From: Aldrovandia affinis | Taxonomy: Eukaryota; Chordata; Actinopteri; Notacanthiformes; Halosauridae | Direction of reading: 5' to 3' | Assembly (NCBI GenBank): GCA_029706075.1 | Contig: JAINUG010000047.1 | Coordinates: 3,903,830-3,967,829, forward strand | Length of the DNA: 64,000 nucleotides | Shown here: positions 1-10,613 of the stretch, one piece after another | Layout: every line of letters starts with the position of its first letter | Numbering within the stretch: the stretch's first letter is position 1 | Notes under the pieces: generated by a model | Seen by the model: only the letters and a program-made list of their open reading frames with translations | What the model was told of the DNA's origin: nothing | Database searches by the model: none | Made by a program: the position numbers and the translations under genes

Positions 1-16
1 TCCAAGATACTTGGGA

Positions 17-617
17 CTAAGGTTCTAACCAAATTTTAATGAATCTTAACTGGAAGGCCCAGTTGTATAACTTAGGGAGTGACAAACCACCACAAATTTT
101 AGGACATTGTAAAGTGTCCAGGCAAATTCTTGGACGTTTCCCCTTCCATATAAAGTCCCTGCACCTAGCATCGATTTCCTTAAAATACTTAATAGGAAGA
201 GAAATAGGAAGCATTGAAAACAAAAAGTTAAAACGAGGCAAAATGTTCATTTTTATCACTAAAATTTGACCATGGAGAGTGAAATGAAGAGGGGACCAGC
301 AGGACAGGTCCTGTTTAATTTTTGTAATTGCAGCAATGTAGTTATCCTTGATCATATGATTAAAGGTTGAACAAATCTTAAGATGATTGCAACTGGGAGG
401 CAGACTCCATAATATGTAAAAGGCGCCTGGTATTATCTGATGCCAGTCTACCATGCACAACCCCAGTTTGGTCCATGTGAACCAGACATTTAATATATTT
501 TTCCAATCTTATTGCCAGAACTTTAGAATATAATTTAATATTGGAATTTAAAAGAGTCACAGGCCTATAACTGGAGCATTCTAGAGGATCCTTACCCTTT
601 TTAAGTAAAAGAGACAT
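17..617 (-). pseudogene. L1 ORF2, RT start and post-RT region, catalytic core deleted
   Basis: On the minus strand 617-378 encodes the beginning of a LINE reverse transcriptase (LLKKGKDPLECSSYRPVTLL, typical of RT motif 1 onwards). It then jumps, at about 370-420 and in a different frame, to the post-RT region that in L1 proteins contains the pattern GQILVIKMNILPR, a DFIWKGKRPRI block and GGLSLP. The segment that should hold the FADD catalytic box is absent, so this is an internal deletion. No activity is possible. The match to fish L1 elements is strong by motif; the exact subfamily was not determined. Confidence 0.85.
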
Positions 618-748
618 TAGGGCTGTTTCTAGTCTCTATGAAAAGAGCCTGTCTTCACAGAGTAGCTCATTGAATTCAACAGTATTGGACCAATTGAATG
701 CCAAAGAGATAAAATAAGTTCTAGTGGTATACCATCCAGCCCTGGTGA

Positions 749-2088
749 TTAGTTTTTTTGCATCAGCATGACCACTGAATGTAGCTCTTCTATGGTAATA
801 GGAGCCTCCAATTCCTCTGCTTGTTGACTAGTTAGGGATGGTAGTTTTAAGGAGTTGCGATATAATTCTAAAGAAGTAGGTTCAAATAAAATTTCAGAGG
901 AGTAGAGTTTCAAGTAGAATTGTGTAAATACATAATTTATCGAAGAAGGAGATGAATGTAAGATACCGTTGGCATCTTTGATTACATCTATAGAGGCTAG
1001 GTGTTCAGACTGCTTAAGTTTGAGAGCAAGCAGCCTGCTAGGTTTGTCTGCATATTCATATTGTTTTTGTCTAGTTTGAAGATGTAGGAATTCTGCTTTA
1101 GCAGAGGTCAACACTTTATAGTCAGCTTTCAGAGAGGCGAGTTGTTCGGTACTCTCTACTTGAGGCTGAGATTTAAATTGTTTTTCTAAAAGAGATATCT
1201 CTTTCTCAAGACAAAGAATTTCAGAATTTCGGTTTCTATTGAGATTTGAAGAGAAAGAAATGGAGACACCTCTGAGGTAGCACTTGGTAACCTCCCAAAG
1301 AGTATGGGGCGATATGTTACTTGCATTGTTGATCTCTAAAAAAGTGTTCATCCGGCAACAGAAACACATTAAAGCGCCATCTTTTTGAGTGGGTCATACA
1401 GCATTTCAAGGGAAAGCGAGGCAGCACAATGGTCTGACATAAGCTTTGGTATAATATCTACAGGAGAAGTAGATTTAACTAATGCAGGTGAGATCAAAAA
1501 AATAATCAATACAAAAAAAAGTTTTATGTCTTGAGGAATAAAAAGTATAGTCCCTAATAGATGGGTTTTTCAGTCTCCACACTTCCACAATATTCAGTTC
1601 ATTTAAGAATAGTTTAAAATAGTTGGCAGCTGCCATACGATGAGATGCAGCAACATCCGATATCGGGTCGAGTGTGATATTGAAATCACCCGCAATCATA
1701 AAGGAGACAACTGTGAAGTCTAACATTTTCAATTTTAGGTCTTCAAAAAAGATTTGATTAAATACATTCGGAGCATATACTGACACAAGACAGAGTCTGT
1801 TACCGTTTACTGTTGCACACACATAGCAGTACCTGCCTTCTGAATCTTTGCCTGAAATGTCTATTTTGGCATCAAGTTTCTTATTCATTGCAATTAACAC
1901 CCCCTTTGTTTTAGTAAGTGCAATAATTCTATCATTTTTATCTTGAAACCTTATGACATCCTCACACCTCATAGGAGATTCTTGATTAAATGCAAGATCG
2001 ATGTGCTTGCGCTTAAGTAAGTTGAGAATTCTTAGCCTTTTTTATTTAATCCACAAGCATTAAGAGAGAGAAGATTAAGATTTGTCAT
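749..2088 (-). pseudogene. L1 ORF2 N-terminal part: endonuclease and linker
   Basis: ORF2 appears to begin with the ATG read at 2088-2086 (MTNLNLLSLNACGLNKKG). It shifts frame after about 18 codons at an A-rich run, then continues in another frame from about 1972 to 1475. Visible endonuclease features are the VSVYAPN segment, the metal-binding MIAGDFNITLDP block and a terminal YTFYSSRHKTFFCIDYF block, where SRIDYF is usual. From 1369 to 749 follows the charged linker that in L1 separates endonuclease and RT. The family enzyme nicks target DNA to prime reverse transcription. The frame is broken, so this is a relic. Confidence 0.82.
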
Positions 2089-2971
2089 GACGAAGAGTGA
2101 GTATATCAAAAGACATAATTCGTGAAAATGCAATTCCAGGGCACTTACTCCAACCCATCCAGCATGGATGAGTCCAGAGGTGGTACTGAAAGGGGTATGA
2201 ATAGTTATTTGGCCATATGACAGTAAGGAAGTAGACAGAGGAGAATGAATACCTAGAGAATACTACTAGACTCCAGCAGATAAGGTAAAGCAAAGCTTTA
2301 TGACTGCACACGAAAGTAAAACTAATCAAAAACGTATACTGAAAAGAAAAATGAACCACAACAGAAAGCCAGTGAGCCAGGTAATTAGCCCCATAGGAAC
2401 TGCCACATAGAATTATGTAAATGATTCGCTAAGGCAAGAGGCAACCGGCAACCCCTCCCACTAGCCAAATATTTAAGAAAAAAGACAAAAACCTTTACAG
2501 TTAGACAAAATTGACAATATAACTTTTATCAACCTAGTTACTCAGTCACCGTGAGAGATAGAATAATACAAAACTGATCTCCAGCCTCCCCCAATCACAG
2601 GCCCTCAAATGGAATGATTAGTCAGCCAAGTAAGTTAAATAAAACCAAAGGTTCCTTTAAACTACTCCATTTAAATGTCCTCCTTAGCTGGGAGAACAAG
2701 GAACAGGAGAAAACAAAACAAAAAGGAGACATCATGAATTCTCTTTTTTAAAACCTGTAGGCCTATACATACCCAAGCAAAACTAAGTTGTTATTATTAT
2801 TTATTTTTTAAAAGAGGTACTCATCTCACACTAATACATTTGCTTCCAAATTCTGCTCGTGACTGAAATACATGTAGCAATACTTAAAGTCTATCTTTCA
2901 TGAGTCATTATGGCCTAAACTACTGCATTCTGTAGTTTTTACAACCATAGAGGTCGTTATGTAATGGGTCT

Positions 2972-3841
2972 CTAGTTAGGGTCCTGTATAAACTGTTTAG
3001 CTACATCTACATTCTCAAAGATTACTTGCTCCGAGTTGTGAAATACCTTCAGTTTAGCAGGGTAGAGAAGAAAGTTGTCTATTCCCTTCTGTTTCATGGT
3101 TGCAATGATGGGAGAGAAAGCTTTTCTCCTCTGGTCGGTGTGTGCGGAGTAAACGGCGAAGAGATGCAGCTTGCGGTTATTGTGTATCATAGTAGAGCCC
3201 CCCTACCGATAGGTTTTCATGATCAGTTGGCGATCATTGTAATGCAGCATATTGAAGATCAAGATCTGTATCGATGCCATCGTAAACTTGGTGTGCCCTT
3301 TCCCCGAGCAGCCAGGGTTGGAAGCCAGACCGGGAGCAGATGCTGAAGGAAGGTGATGGGATCATCTGACTCTACTCCTTCTTTCAGGTTGGACCTCATA
3401 GCTCGATCTTCCATCAGAGCCATCCGCTACTTTACTTTTATAATCTCTCCGGTGTTGTCATTTATACTAGCCTTATTGTGACGCACCTCCACCTGCAGTG
3501 TGTTGGTTTGCTTGGTGAGTATCGCATTTGCGTAACGGAGAGAGGCCGCGTCTTTCTCCACGGCTTCTAGTCTGGAATCATATGCGTCCAGCTTGTTTCC
3601 GAGGGACAGCTCAGCTCAGCTTTCAGCTCAGCTATCGAAGACTTAAGTGAGTTTGATAGGGAGCTTTCCAAACGGATCAGCTGCTGCATTAGAGGTGAGT
3701 TTAACTCTTCCTACGCCATAGAAAGGCTAACAGGTGTATCACACGGTAGCTCTGAATGTGAGTTCTTAGCTTCTTGTAGCTGGACAGTGAAGGTGTTGTA
3801 GGAGACATTTGTTGCACGTCTCTTTTATCCTGGTCAGACAT
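2972..3841 (-). pseudogene. L1 ORF1 (RNA-binding chaperone protein), broken
   Basis: The likely start is the ATG read at 3841-3839 (MSDQDKRDVQQM). Between about 3600 and 3430 the frame encodes a heptad-like coiled coil (LEAVEKDAASLR and following). From 3190 to 2972 it encodes the typical L1 ORF1 C-terminal domain, with KGIDNFLLYPAKLKV as the recognisable block. Several frame changes and a stop (near 3430) separate these parts. L1 ORF1 proteins form trimers through the coiled coil and bind the element RNA. Placement upstream of ORF2 on the same strand supports the call. Confidence 0.75.
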
Positions 3842-3948
3842 CGTCACATCAAATGTAAAAATTGATGAAAAAGAATAAAGTAGTGGTAGTTTAAATGCAG
3901 AAAAAAACAAATTAGTTTGGCAAGTGAGAGCGTAAGCCACAAACTGGG

Positions 3949-3982
3949 TAGCCATCTTAGGCAGCCATTTTAGCAGCCATCT
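3949..3982 (-). promoter_or_regulatory. Cluster of YY1-like motifs at the L1 5' end
   Basis: On the minus strand three motifs of the form ATGGCTGCC/ATGGCTACC stand within 34 bases (3974-3982, 3961-3972, 3951-3958), just before the ORF1 leader. YY1 sites of this type set the start point of human L1 transcription. Here the role is inferred from position and motif only. Confidence 0.45.
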
Positions 3983-4098
3983 AGTGAGTGAGTGAGTTAA
4001 TAAAATCATCATTTTGTTTTGAATACTGCCTCCTCCGGATTATTCAACTGCCTACGCCCTCTGAAAAGGTCCCTGAGTGTCACCCCACCCCAAGGGAC

Positions 4099-4373
4099 AT
4101 TCATTCATTATCTAACCTGCTTATTCCTGGTCAGGGGGCTGGAGCATGCATTGGGCGAGTAGTAGGAATACACCCTGGAGAGGTCACCAATCCATCGCAG
4201 GGCACATACACCATTCACTGACACACTCATACCTACGGGCAATTTAGACTCTCCAATTAGCCGAACGTGCATGTCTTTGGACTGTGGGAAGAAACTGGAG
4301 AACTGGGAGGAAACCCACGCAGACACGGGGATAACATGCAAACTGAACACGGAAAGGCCCCAGCCGAGTTGGA
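4099..4373 (-). mobile_element. Partial SINE (tail portion), same family as 6130-6491
   Basis: The segment shares the ordered blocks CTGGTCAGG, CATCGCAGGGCAC, CAATTTAGACTCTCCAATTAG and TGCATGTCTTTGGACTGTGG with the complete copy at 6130-6491 and lies in the same orientation. It stops before the tRNA-derived head, so it is a truncated, more diverged copy. Confidence 0.8.
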
Positions 4374-4620
4374 TTGTTTTGGAAAACCCTGTTTGTGTGC
4401 TGACCATTGTTTATCGGAGAACCTGGATTGGAATAACGACTACGGATTACGGACAATGAACACGAGAAAGAATTACGGACTGTGCTTGTTTGTTTCCCCA
4501 TTCCCATTCCCAGTTTTGTGTATATCTCCCAAATAAATCCCTCGTTTCCTATTTTTCTGTTGTATGGTGATTTTGTTATCGTTCTTTGGCTGCATTGTAA
4601 CCCAACACCCCTGATCCTGC
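4374..4620 (+). other. Unassigned, possibly the end of an LTR
   Basis: The sequence holds an AATAAA-type signal (4533-4538) followed by a T-rich stretch and ends near TCCTGCGACA. This looks like the last part of a fish LTR, but I cannot find a matching partner or a target duplication. Treat as unclassified. Confidence 0.25.
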
Positions 4621-4624
4621 GACA

Positions 4625-4631
<7 letters not shown>

Positions 4632-4691
<60 letters not shown>
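4632..4691. repeat. Compound microsatellite (GT)n(AT)n
   Basis: About 20 GT units (4632-4672) are followed by an AT run to 4691. The next element inserted at a TA in this run. Confidence 0.97.
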
Positions 4692-4979
4692 CAGCTCCGG
4701 AAAAAATGACCACTGCAAAATGATCGGTTTCTCTGGTTTTACTATTTATAGGTATGTGTTTGAGTACAAATTAACATTTTTGTTTTATTCTATAAACTAC
4801 TGACAGCATTTCTCCCAAATTCCAAATAAAAATTCCATTTATTTGCAGAAAATGACAACTGGTCAAAATATCAAAAAAGATGCAGTGTTTTCAGACCTTT
4901 AATAATACAAAGAAAACAAGTTCATAATCATTTTTAAACAACACAATACTAATGTTTTAACTTAGGAAGAGTTCAGAAA

Positions 4980-5969
4980 TCAATATTTAGTGAAATAACC
5001 CTGATTTGCAATCACAGCTTTCATGCGTCTTGGCATGCTCTCCACCAGTCTTTCACATTGCTGTTGGGTGACTTTATGCCACTCCTGGCACAAAAATTCA
5101 AGCAGTTCAGCTTTCTTTGATAGCTTGTGACCATCTATCTTCCTCTTGATCACATTCCAGAGGTTTTCAATGGGGTTCAGGTCTGGAGATTGGGCTGGCC
5201 ATGACAGGGTCTTGATCTGGTGGTCCTCCATCCACACCTTGATTGACCTGGCTGTGTGGCATGGAGCACTGTCCTGCTGGAAAAACCAATCCTCAGAGTT
5301 GGGGAACATTGTCAGAGCAGAAGGAAGCAAGTTTTGTATGTGGCTTGATTCATGCGTCCTTCACAAAGACAAATCTGCCCGATTCCAGCCTTGGTGAAGC
5401 ACCCCCAGATCATCACTGATCCTCCACCAAATTTCACAGTGGGTGCGAGACACTGTGGCTTGTAGGCCTCTCCAGGTCTCCGTCTCACCAATAGATGACC
5501 AGGTGTTGGGCAAAGCTGAAAATTTGACTCATCAGAGAAGATGGCCTTACTCCAGTCCTCTACGGTCCAATCCTTGTGGTCTTTTGCAAACCTCAGCCTG
5601 GCTCTTCTTTGCTTCTCATTGATGAAGGGCTTTTTTTTGCTTTGCACGACTTCAGCCCTGCCCCTAGCAGCCTGTTTCGAACCGTCTTCGCCATGCACTT
5701 CACCCCAGCTGCCGTTTGACATTCTTTTTGTAGGTCACTTGATGTCATCCTACAGTTGCAGTGCCTGTGGCGGTCATGCTGGTCGGTAGAGAGTCGTTTT
5801 CGCCTCTGCCACTTTGTTGTCAATGTCTGCTGCTTGACCTTGTTCTTATGAACTGCCGTCTTTGAAATTTGAAGGATAGAAGCAATTCTCACTGTATTCT
5901 GCCAGTAAAGCCAGAATTGAACCCTTCTTTTCCTCACTCAAAACTTTTCTTTTCAACTCTTTTGGCATG
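4980..5969 (-). pseudogene. Tc1-like transposase, three frames
   Basis: The natural start is the ATG read at 5969-5967 (MPKELKRKVLSEEKK); the frame then shifts near 5920, 5700 and 5320. The DNA-binding N-terminus lies at 5937-5600. The first catalytic Asp sits in AIFSDESNF, the second in FFQQDSAPCH and the Glu in [11 protein letters not shown], so all three DD34E residues remain although the frame is broken. The protein ends with GYFTKY before the left terminal repeat. Transposases of this family cut and paste the element at TA sites. This copy cannot make the protein as it stands. Confidence 0.9.
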
Positions 5970-6129
5970 GTCAATAATTATTTTTTGATTCCAATTACTT
6001 TTGAGGTACTACTAGCATTGTTTTTTGCCATCCAGCTGGTCCTATTGCAAGAGGATAGTGATGACCACAGCAGTGATTTTTATACTTTTCCTTGTTAAAT
6101 AAGATTTGGTTCAGGTGATCACCTAATCA

Positions 6130-6491
6130 TCCATCCATCCATTATCTAAGCCGCTTATTCCTGGTCAGGGTCGCGGGGGGGGGTGCTGGAGCCTATCCCA
6201 GCATGCGTTCCGGGCGAGAGGCAGGAATACACCCTGGACAGGTCGCCAATCCATCGCAGGGCACACACACCATTCACTCACACACTCATACCTACGGGCA
6301 ATTTAGACTCTCCAATTAGCCTAACGTGCATGTCTTTGGACTGTGGGAGGAAACCGGAGTACCCGGAGGAAACCCACGCGGACACGGGGAGAACATGTAA
6401 CCTCCACACAGAAAGGCCCCCGGCCTGGATTCGAACCCGAGGCCTTCTTGCTGTGAGGCGACAGCGCTATCCACTGCACCACCGTGCCGCC
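6130..6491 (-). mobile_element. Full-length tRNA-derived SINE with 12-bp target duplications
   Basis: Read on the minus strand the element starts at 6491 with a tRNA-like head: an A-box-like TGGTGCAGTGGATAGC and a perfect B box GGTTCGAATCC (6437-6427). It continues through a conserved body and ends in a (GGAT)n-type tail. The flanks 6118-6129 and 6492-6503 are identical (ATCACCTAATCA), which marks insertion by LINE machinery into the Tc1 element. The body is the widespread fish repeat with the block CATGTCTTTGGACTGTGGGA. The SINE family name is not assigned. Confidence 0.92.
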
Positions 6492-6635
6492 ATCACCTAA
6501 TCAGTACTTCATTAAGTAGAATGAGGTGTGCTTGTTTTGGAATTCAACAGACACTGGAATGGAATGGCTGCCATACATGTAGAGATGCTGATTTAAGAAA
6601 AATTTGGAGTGGTCTCTTAATTTTTTCCAGAGCTA

Positions 6636-6659
6636 TATATATATATATATATATATATT
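6636..6659. repeat. (TA)n microsatellite
   Basis: A TA run directly follows the right end of Tc1 copy A. It may be expanded from the TA target. Confidence 0.9.
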
Positions 6660-7226
6660 GTCCACAGATGTTTTGCAACATAGCAATAGCATGAAACTTG
6701 CTTCTTACAAAACCATACTTAATCACAACAGTACACAAAGCTACACTGCCCTTCATTCTGAAAACTCCTTCTCAACATATTTTCTTTGAAAAGGTTCTGT
6801 CCTTCTTTTCTTTTATCCAAGAGGGGCAAAAAATGGCACATGGCAGTGGTAAGTCATAAAATTACGCAGAGCTACAGGGCACACAGCAGTGGCAGCAATC
6901 ACAGCAGCGCTACAGTGCATGGCAGGCGGTGGAGCAGCCTGTCAGACTGAGCTGATGATGACTGGAATGGTAACCGGAATCAGCGGGTGCACTCTGACAG
7001 GTCTTTGGCAGTGCAATGAGGAAGGAAGAGGCTCGGTGCAGTTCTCCTGCCATCTCTCTCCATGCCTCCCCCCGCTCTCCGTGTCAAAGAGAGCTATGAA
7101 TTAATTCTAATTTGTGCACAGCAGAAAATGATATGGCATCGTAGGCAAGCAACAAATCAAAAAACGTGTTATCACATGTTTTATTCTCCGGAAACATGTT
7201 TTGTGTTGTGAACAGCAGCAACAAAC
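6660..7226. other. No recognised feature
   Basis: A GC-richer patch lies at about 6860-7090 with no open frame that resembles a known protein and no repeat I recognise. Confidence 0.5.
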
Positions 7227-7634
7227 CTCTGTCAATCCTTTAGCATCAGCAATTATAGACCCATCTCCATTCACTGTAACACTAATAATATGAGCACACC
7301 TTTTCGGCCAAAAGCAGAAATGCAATATCTTCCCAGACTGGACATCCCACATTCTGATCATTCTGTAATTGGCTGAAACTGTACTACGGGCACTGGACCC
7401 TGCACATCACAGGCCTAGTGCTGTAACCATACCTCTGATCCCAATGTTAACTGCCTGAATTTTCTTCAGTGCCTCTACTTCCGATGATTACTTACGGATT
7501 TGACACTACATCCCAAGGCGCACCAGCAGCCTTCATAATATCAACTGCCACACTTCCACTATGATACTGCTGACAGCCCTTCACCAGCTATTTCCTCCAC
7601 ACATTTCATGATGGACAGATCATGCAGACATATT
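7227..7634 (-). CDS. Two candidate exons of a WD40-like host gene or pseudogene
   Basis: On the minus strand a pyrimidine-rich acceptor ending CTCCTGCAG precedes 7634. A coding-like stretch runs to 7496 and is followed by the strong donor GTAAGT (7495-7490). After a spacer of about 133 bases an acceptor ending ATTACAG precedes 7362, and a second stretch runs to 7227 before GTTTGT. Joining the two keeps the frame and gives SNPMIRMWDVQSGKILHF, which resembles the end of a WD40 blade, then VTVNGDGSIIADAKG. The first stretch contains a one-base shift near 7565, so it may be a pseudogene, a sequence error, or its acceptor may lie further in. No gene name can be given. Confidence 0.3.
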
Positions 7635-7777
7635 CTGCAGGAGACACAGAGGGAAAGCAGCTGTGTCCAGCAGTATCTTAATACTGGTCCATTTGACCCG
7701 TTATCTGTATGGCTGTTTTTGTGTCACATTAATACACTTGCTTGAGGGAGTCTTGTGGGTTTGAGATGTGTGTGTAC

Positions 7778-8346
7778 TGTGGTGTCCCCAGGGGTTGGGC
7801 GACACTCACGGAACTTGCAAGTTCAAAAACACAGAGGAGGCAGTATTCAGAACAAAACAATAATTTAATAAATAAACTCTAGACAACACAAAACAAAGGG
7901 TGGGGTCTTCAGGGGAATACAAACACACAAAGTCCGCAATCCTTCTCGTTGTCGATGTCCGTTCCAATTCCAAATCCAAGTCAGTTTCGTAATCCAGTCC
8001 GTTGTCAAAATCCAAAGCAGTCCAAACACAAAACAATTCCACAAACACACTCTCCAAATCCTTTCCAAAACACTGGCTGGTCATACGACTTCACAGTTTT
8101 CTCTCTCTACAAATACTCCACCAACACTCAAGTAACTCCTTCCCACACACGTTCCGACTCCTCTCCCTGTGTGTCTCAGGATCAGCCTTTAAATAGGCCT
8201 CGAAATAGCCTTCAGCTGGTCGTTAGCTCCCATTGCCTGACTTCGTTCAGGTGTTGCTGTGGCTTGCTGGGAAATGTAGTGAAAATGGCTGCCATGTGTT
8301 GGAGGCCAGGCAGCCATTTTCTGGTGCAGCCTCTTGGGCTGCCACA
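7778..8346 (-). repeat. 3' LTR of the coiled-coil element
   Basis: This is 569 bases, TGTGG...CCACA. Compared with the partner at 10586-11170 it lacks about 14 bases near 7810 and differs at a few sites around 8105-8140. The near identity indicates recent insertion. Confidence 0.93.
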
Positions 8347-10613
8347 CACCCTCCTCCTCAGCTCTGACCTCGGGAGGGCTGAGCGGCCTATATCCAACGG
8401 CCACCAGGAGGGTCCCCCTCTCCAGGTCCACTTAGGCAGTTTTCCCCCCGGGTCAAACGTCCAGATTCCATCTCCATTTGCCTGAAAAAACATCTGCACT
8501 CCGTTAGTGAATGGCACAAGTTGCTCACCTTTACTGCCACCAAGTGGCCATATGGGTGTACCGGCTCTGGGCTCCACGGACGGAGCGGTCACCACTCCTG
8601 CTCTGGTCTTCACCAGCCCTCCATGGCTCCTCCGGTACACTTTGTGCCGTTCCGGAATCCAGTGTCCATGCTTCAGCCTTTCCTTCCACGTCCCTTTTGC
8701 TTCCCGGGGGTCAAGTTCAGCATCCAGTGAAAACATGTTCTTCACCACACTGTTAATTTTCCCTTTGTCTTTCTTTGTCCTTCTGGCATCTCTGCTCCAC
8801 ACATGCTTCCCACGGTCATTCCGTCTACACATCTGCCTGTTCCGTTTTCCTTTTCTCTTCAGTGGAGAACCTCTAATCTTCACTTTTCTTTTCAATTTTG
8901 ACAGAGTTGGACTCACCACATCAGAAGAGGGTTGGGTGTTCAACAAGACCTCAGCATCCTGCTCCTCCAGTTCCCCTCCAAGACCCGGCAGGCTGAGGGG
9001 GACTGAGGACCATCTATTCCACTCCGTCTGGTCATCGTCGACGGTCAGCTCCACTGGTTGCGAGATCTCCACCTGCGTGCTAGCATCTTGGGTGACAGGA
9101 ACACACTTTACAAAGTCCAGCTCTTCACTCACCCCTTTCAGTCGGTCTTGTAGGTCCAGCACAGTCTCGGTTTGGACCTTCAGTACTTCCCGAAATGAAT
9201 TCTCTGTGGCCCGCTGCTGGGCTTCCATCTCCGCCATTTTCCCCTGAAGCTGTGCAGTCTGCTCCAGCTGCAGTTCTGGACCTGCTCCTGGTGCTCCAGC
9301 GCACTCTTCTCCGCCGTCTTCCTGGTCTCCTCCAGCTCCTGCTGGAGTTTGTCCTTCTCTTGGCCCAGTTCAGTCAGCTGCTCCAGGAGCCGGCTGTTGG
9401 CGCGGTTCACCTCCTGCAGCTGGGAGCTGACGTCAGCTCTCTGGGCCAGGAGCTTCTCCTGCTCGGTCTGCCTCTGCTGCAGCTCCACGTTCAGCGCCAT
9501 GGTCTGGTCCCGCAGCACGTTCATCTCCTGCGTCTTCACGGTCTGGATCCGTTCTAGCCCGGCTAGGTTAGTCCGGAGAGCATCGTTCTCAGTCAGGATA
9601 CTCTCCACCTGCTCCACTCGGCACCGGAGTTGCTCCGCCTCGGACGCCTGGTTCTCCGCTGCTTTCCTTAGCTCTGCCTCCTTCTGGGCGAGCCTGGTCT
9701 GTGCATCCCCCAAGGCCCTGGCATACTCCTCTTTGGCCTGGTCTTGGGACTCCTGAATGTCCAGACACTGTTGCTGCTTTTCCTCAAACTTCTTCGTTAG
9801 GTTACTCACCTTCTCTTCGAGCGCCAGGTTGTGGGCCTCGACCCGCCTCATGTCATCGCCAAGGGATGCCTTGTCCTTCTCCAGCTCCCCAGCCATGATT
9901 CCCAGCACTCTCAGCGAGTCAGTGTGCTCCTGCAGCAATCTCCCCACGGCCACCAGATGGCGCTCCTCCGAGGTCCCCAACTCAGCTTTGCGTCCGGTAC
10001 AGCTCAGTCTGGACACCTTTCAGTTGCTGGACCTCCCGGAGGGTGACTCGCCATTGGTCCTCCACCATGGCCGCCCGTCTCTGGTTCTTCACCAGGTCTT
10101 CCCTCTGGTCCCGACAGCATTGCTCCAATTTGTGGACCTCTTCCTGTTTGCCCTTGATTATATCTTTTGCCTCTCCTAGCTCTGACTCTAAATCAGCACA
10201 CTTGTCTGCGACACTTTTATGCTGCTTTTGCGGCCTACCTGGGATCTTTTGACTTTTTTTCCTAGGGGGCACCACAGAGCAGGGGTGGCCATTTTCTCTC
10301 CGACTTGTTTTGGTTCTGGTCTCTCCTTTGGGTCTTTCCAGCCCACTTCTTCCCTCATGGAACACTCACTGGGTTGGTGGCCATACTCCATACAGCATAT
10401 GCACCACGGGGCACCACTTTGTGCCAATTGGGCCTGTTCCTTGTTCCAGGCGTCCATGGCTGGGCCTCCTGTCCAGTCACCTTCCATGAGCGTGCTTTTT
10501 CCTTTAAACAATTCAAAAATTAAATCCTGCTGCACTACCTCCTCTTGCCTGTAAGTGATGCCCTCTGCCCGCATTCTCCACCATATGTGGTGTCCCCAGG
10601 GGTTGGGCGACAC
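8212..10613 (-). CDS. CCHC zinc-knuckle and coiled-coil protein of the LTR element (frameshifted)
   Basis: Reading the minus strand from the LTR/interior junction, the first segment (10613-10188) carries a perfect CCHC zinc knuckle, CICCMEYGHQPSEC. About 390 residues of strongly heptad-like, Gln/Glu/Leu-rich coiled coil follow (10365-9982, 10016-9180 and the start of 9237-8212). The C-terminal part (about 9000-8350) is basic (KLKRKVKIRGSPLKRKGKRN) and then Trp-rich; the frame runs on into the LTR and stops at 8212. Frame changes occur near 10270 (a T run), 10000 and 9270. The knuckle suggests a Gag-like RNA-packaging role and the coiled coil a self-assembly role; both are inference. A captured host coiled-coil gene is the main alternative origin. 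Confidence 0.7.
8347..8361 (-). promoter_or_regulatory. Polypurine tract
   Basis: On the minus strand CTGAGGAGGAGGGTG lies directly before the LTR start TGTGGCAGCC. Such a tract primes plus-strand DNA synthesis in LTR elements. Confidence 0.8.
10566..10583 (-). promoter_or_regulatory. Putative primer-binding site
   Basis: On the minus strand TGGTGGAGAATGCGGGCA begins two bases after the upstream LTR. The TGG start is the complement of a tRNA CCA end. The tRNA was not identified. Confidence 0.55.

Larger units (their letters stand above)
1..3984 (-). mobile_element. L1-clade LINE, 5' end preserved, 3' end beyond the left edge
   Basis: Reading the minus strand from 3984 downwards gives a YY1-motif-rich 5' end, an ORF1 region, a long inter-ORF spacer and an ORF2 with an AP-like endonuclease followed by parts of the reverse transcriptase. 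The L1 assignment rests on the ORF1 C-terminal domain, the endonuclease motifs and the conserved segment after the RT. The spacer between ORF1 and ORF2 (about 2089-2970) is close to 900 bases, long for an L1, and 2360-2970 holds nothing I recognise. Many frameshifts and an internal deletion show that the copy is dead. The 3' UTR and tail lie left of base 1. Confidence 0.85.
4692..6635 (-). mobile_element. Tc1-like transposon (copy A) with a SINE inside
   Basis: Imperfect terminal inverted repeats are visible: the left end begins CAGCTCCGGAAAAAATGACC and the right end, read in reverse complement, begins TAGCTCTGGAAAAAATTAAG. TA dinucleotides flank both ends (4690-4691, 6636-6637). The minus strand encodes a broken DD34E transposase. 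The SINE at 6130-6491 is inserted between the transposase start and the right terminal repeat. Removing it leaves an element of about 1.57 kb, the usual Tc1 size. Confidence 0.9.

Noticed and set aside
4473..4718. His-Thr and Tyr-Ile repeat frames
   Set aside because: They come from the GT/AT microsatellite.
8507..9247. Long plus-strand frames opposite the coiled-coil gene
   Set aside because: They are antisense shadows of the minus-strand coding region; LTR and primer-site orientation point to the minus strand.
8347..10585. Host coiled-coil gene flanked by duplicated DNA
   Set aside because: TG...CA-type ends, 4-bp duplication and purine tract identify the flanking repeats as LTRs; host origin of the coding part remains possible.
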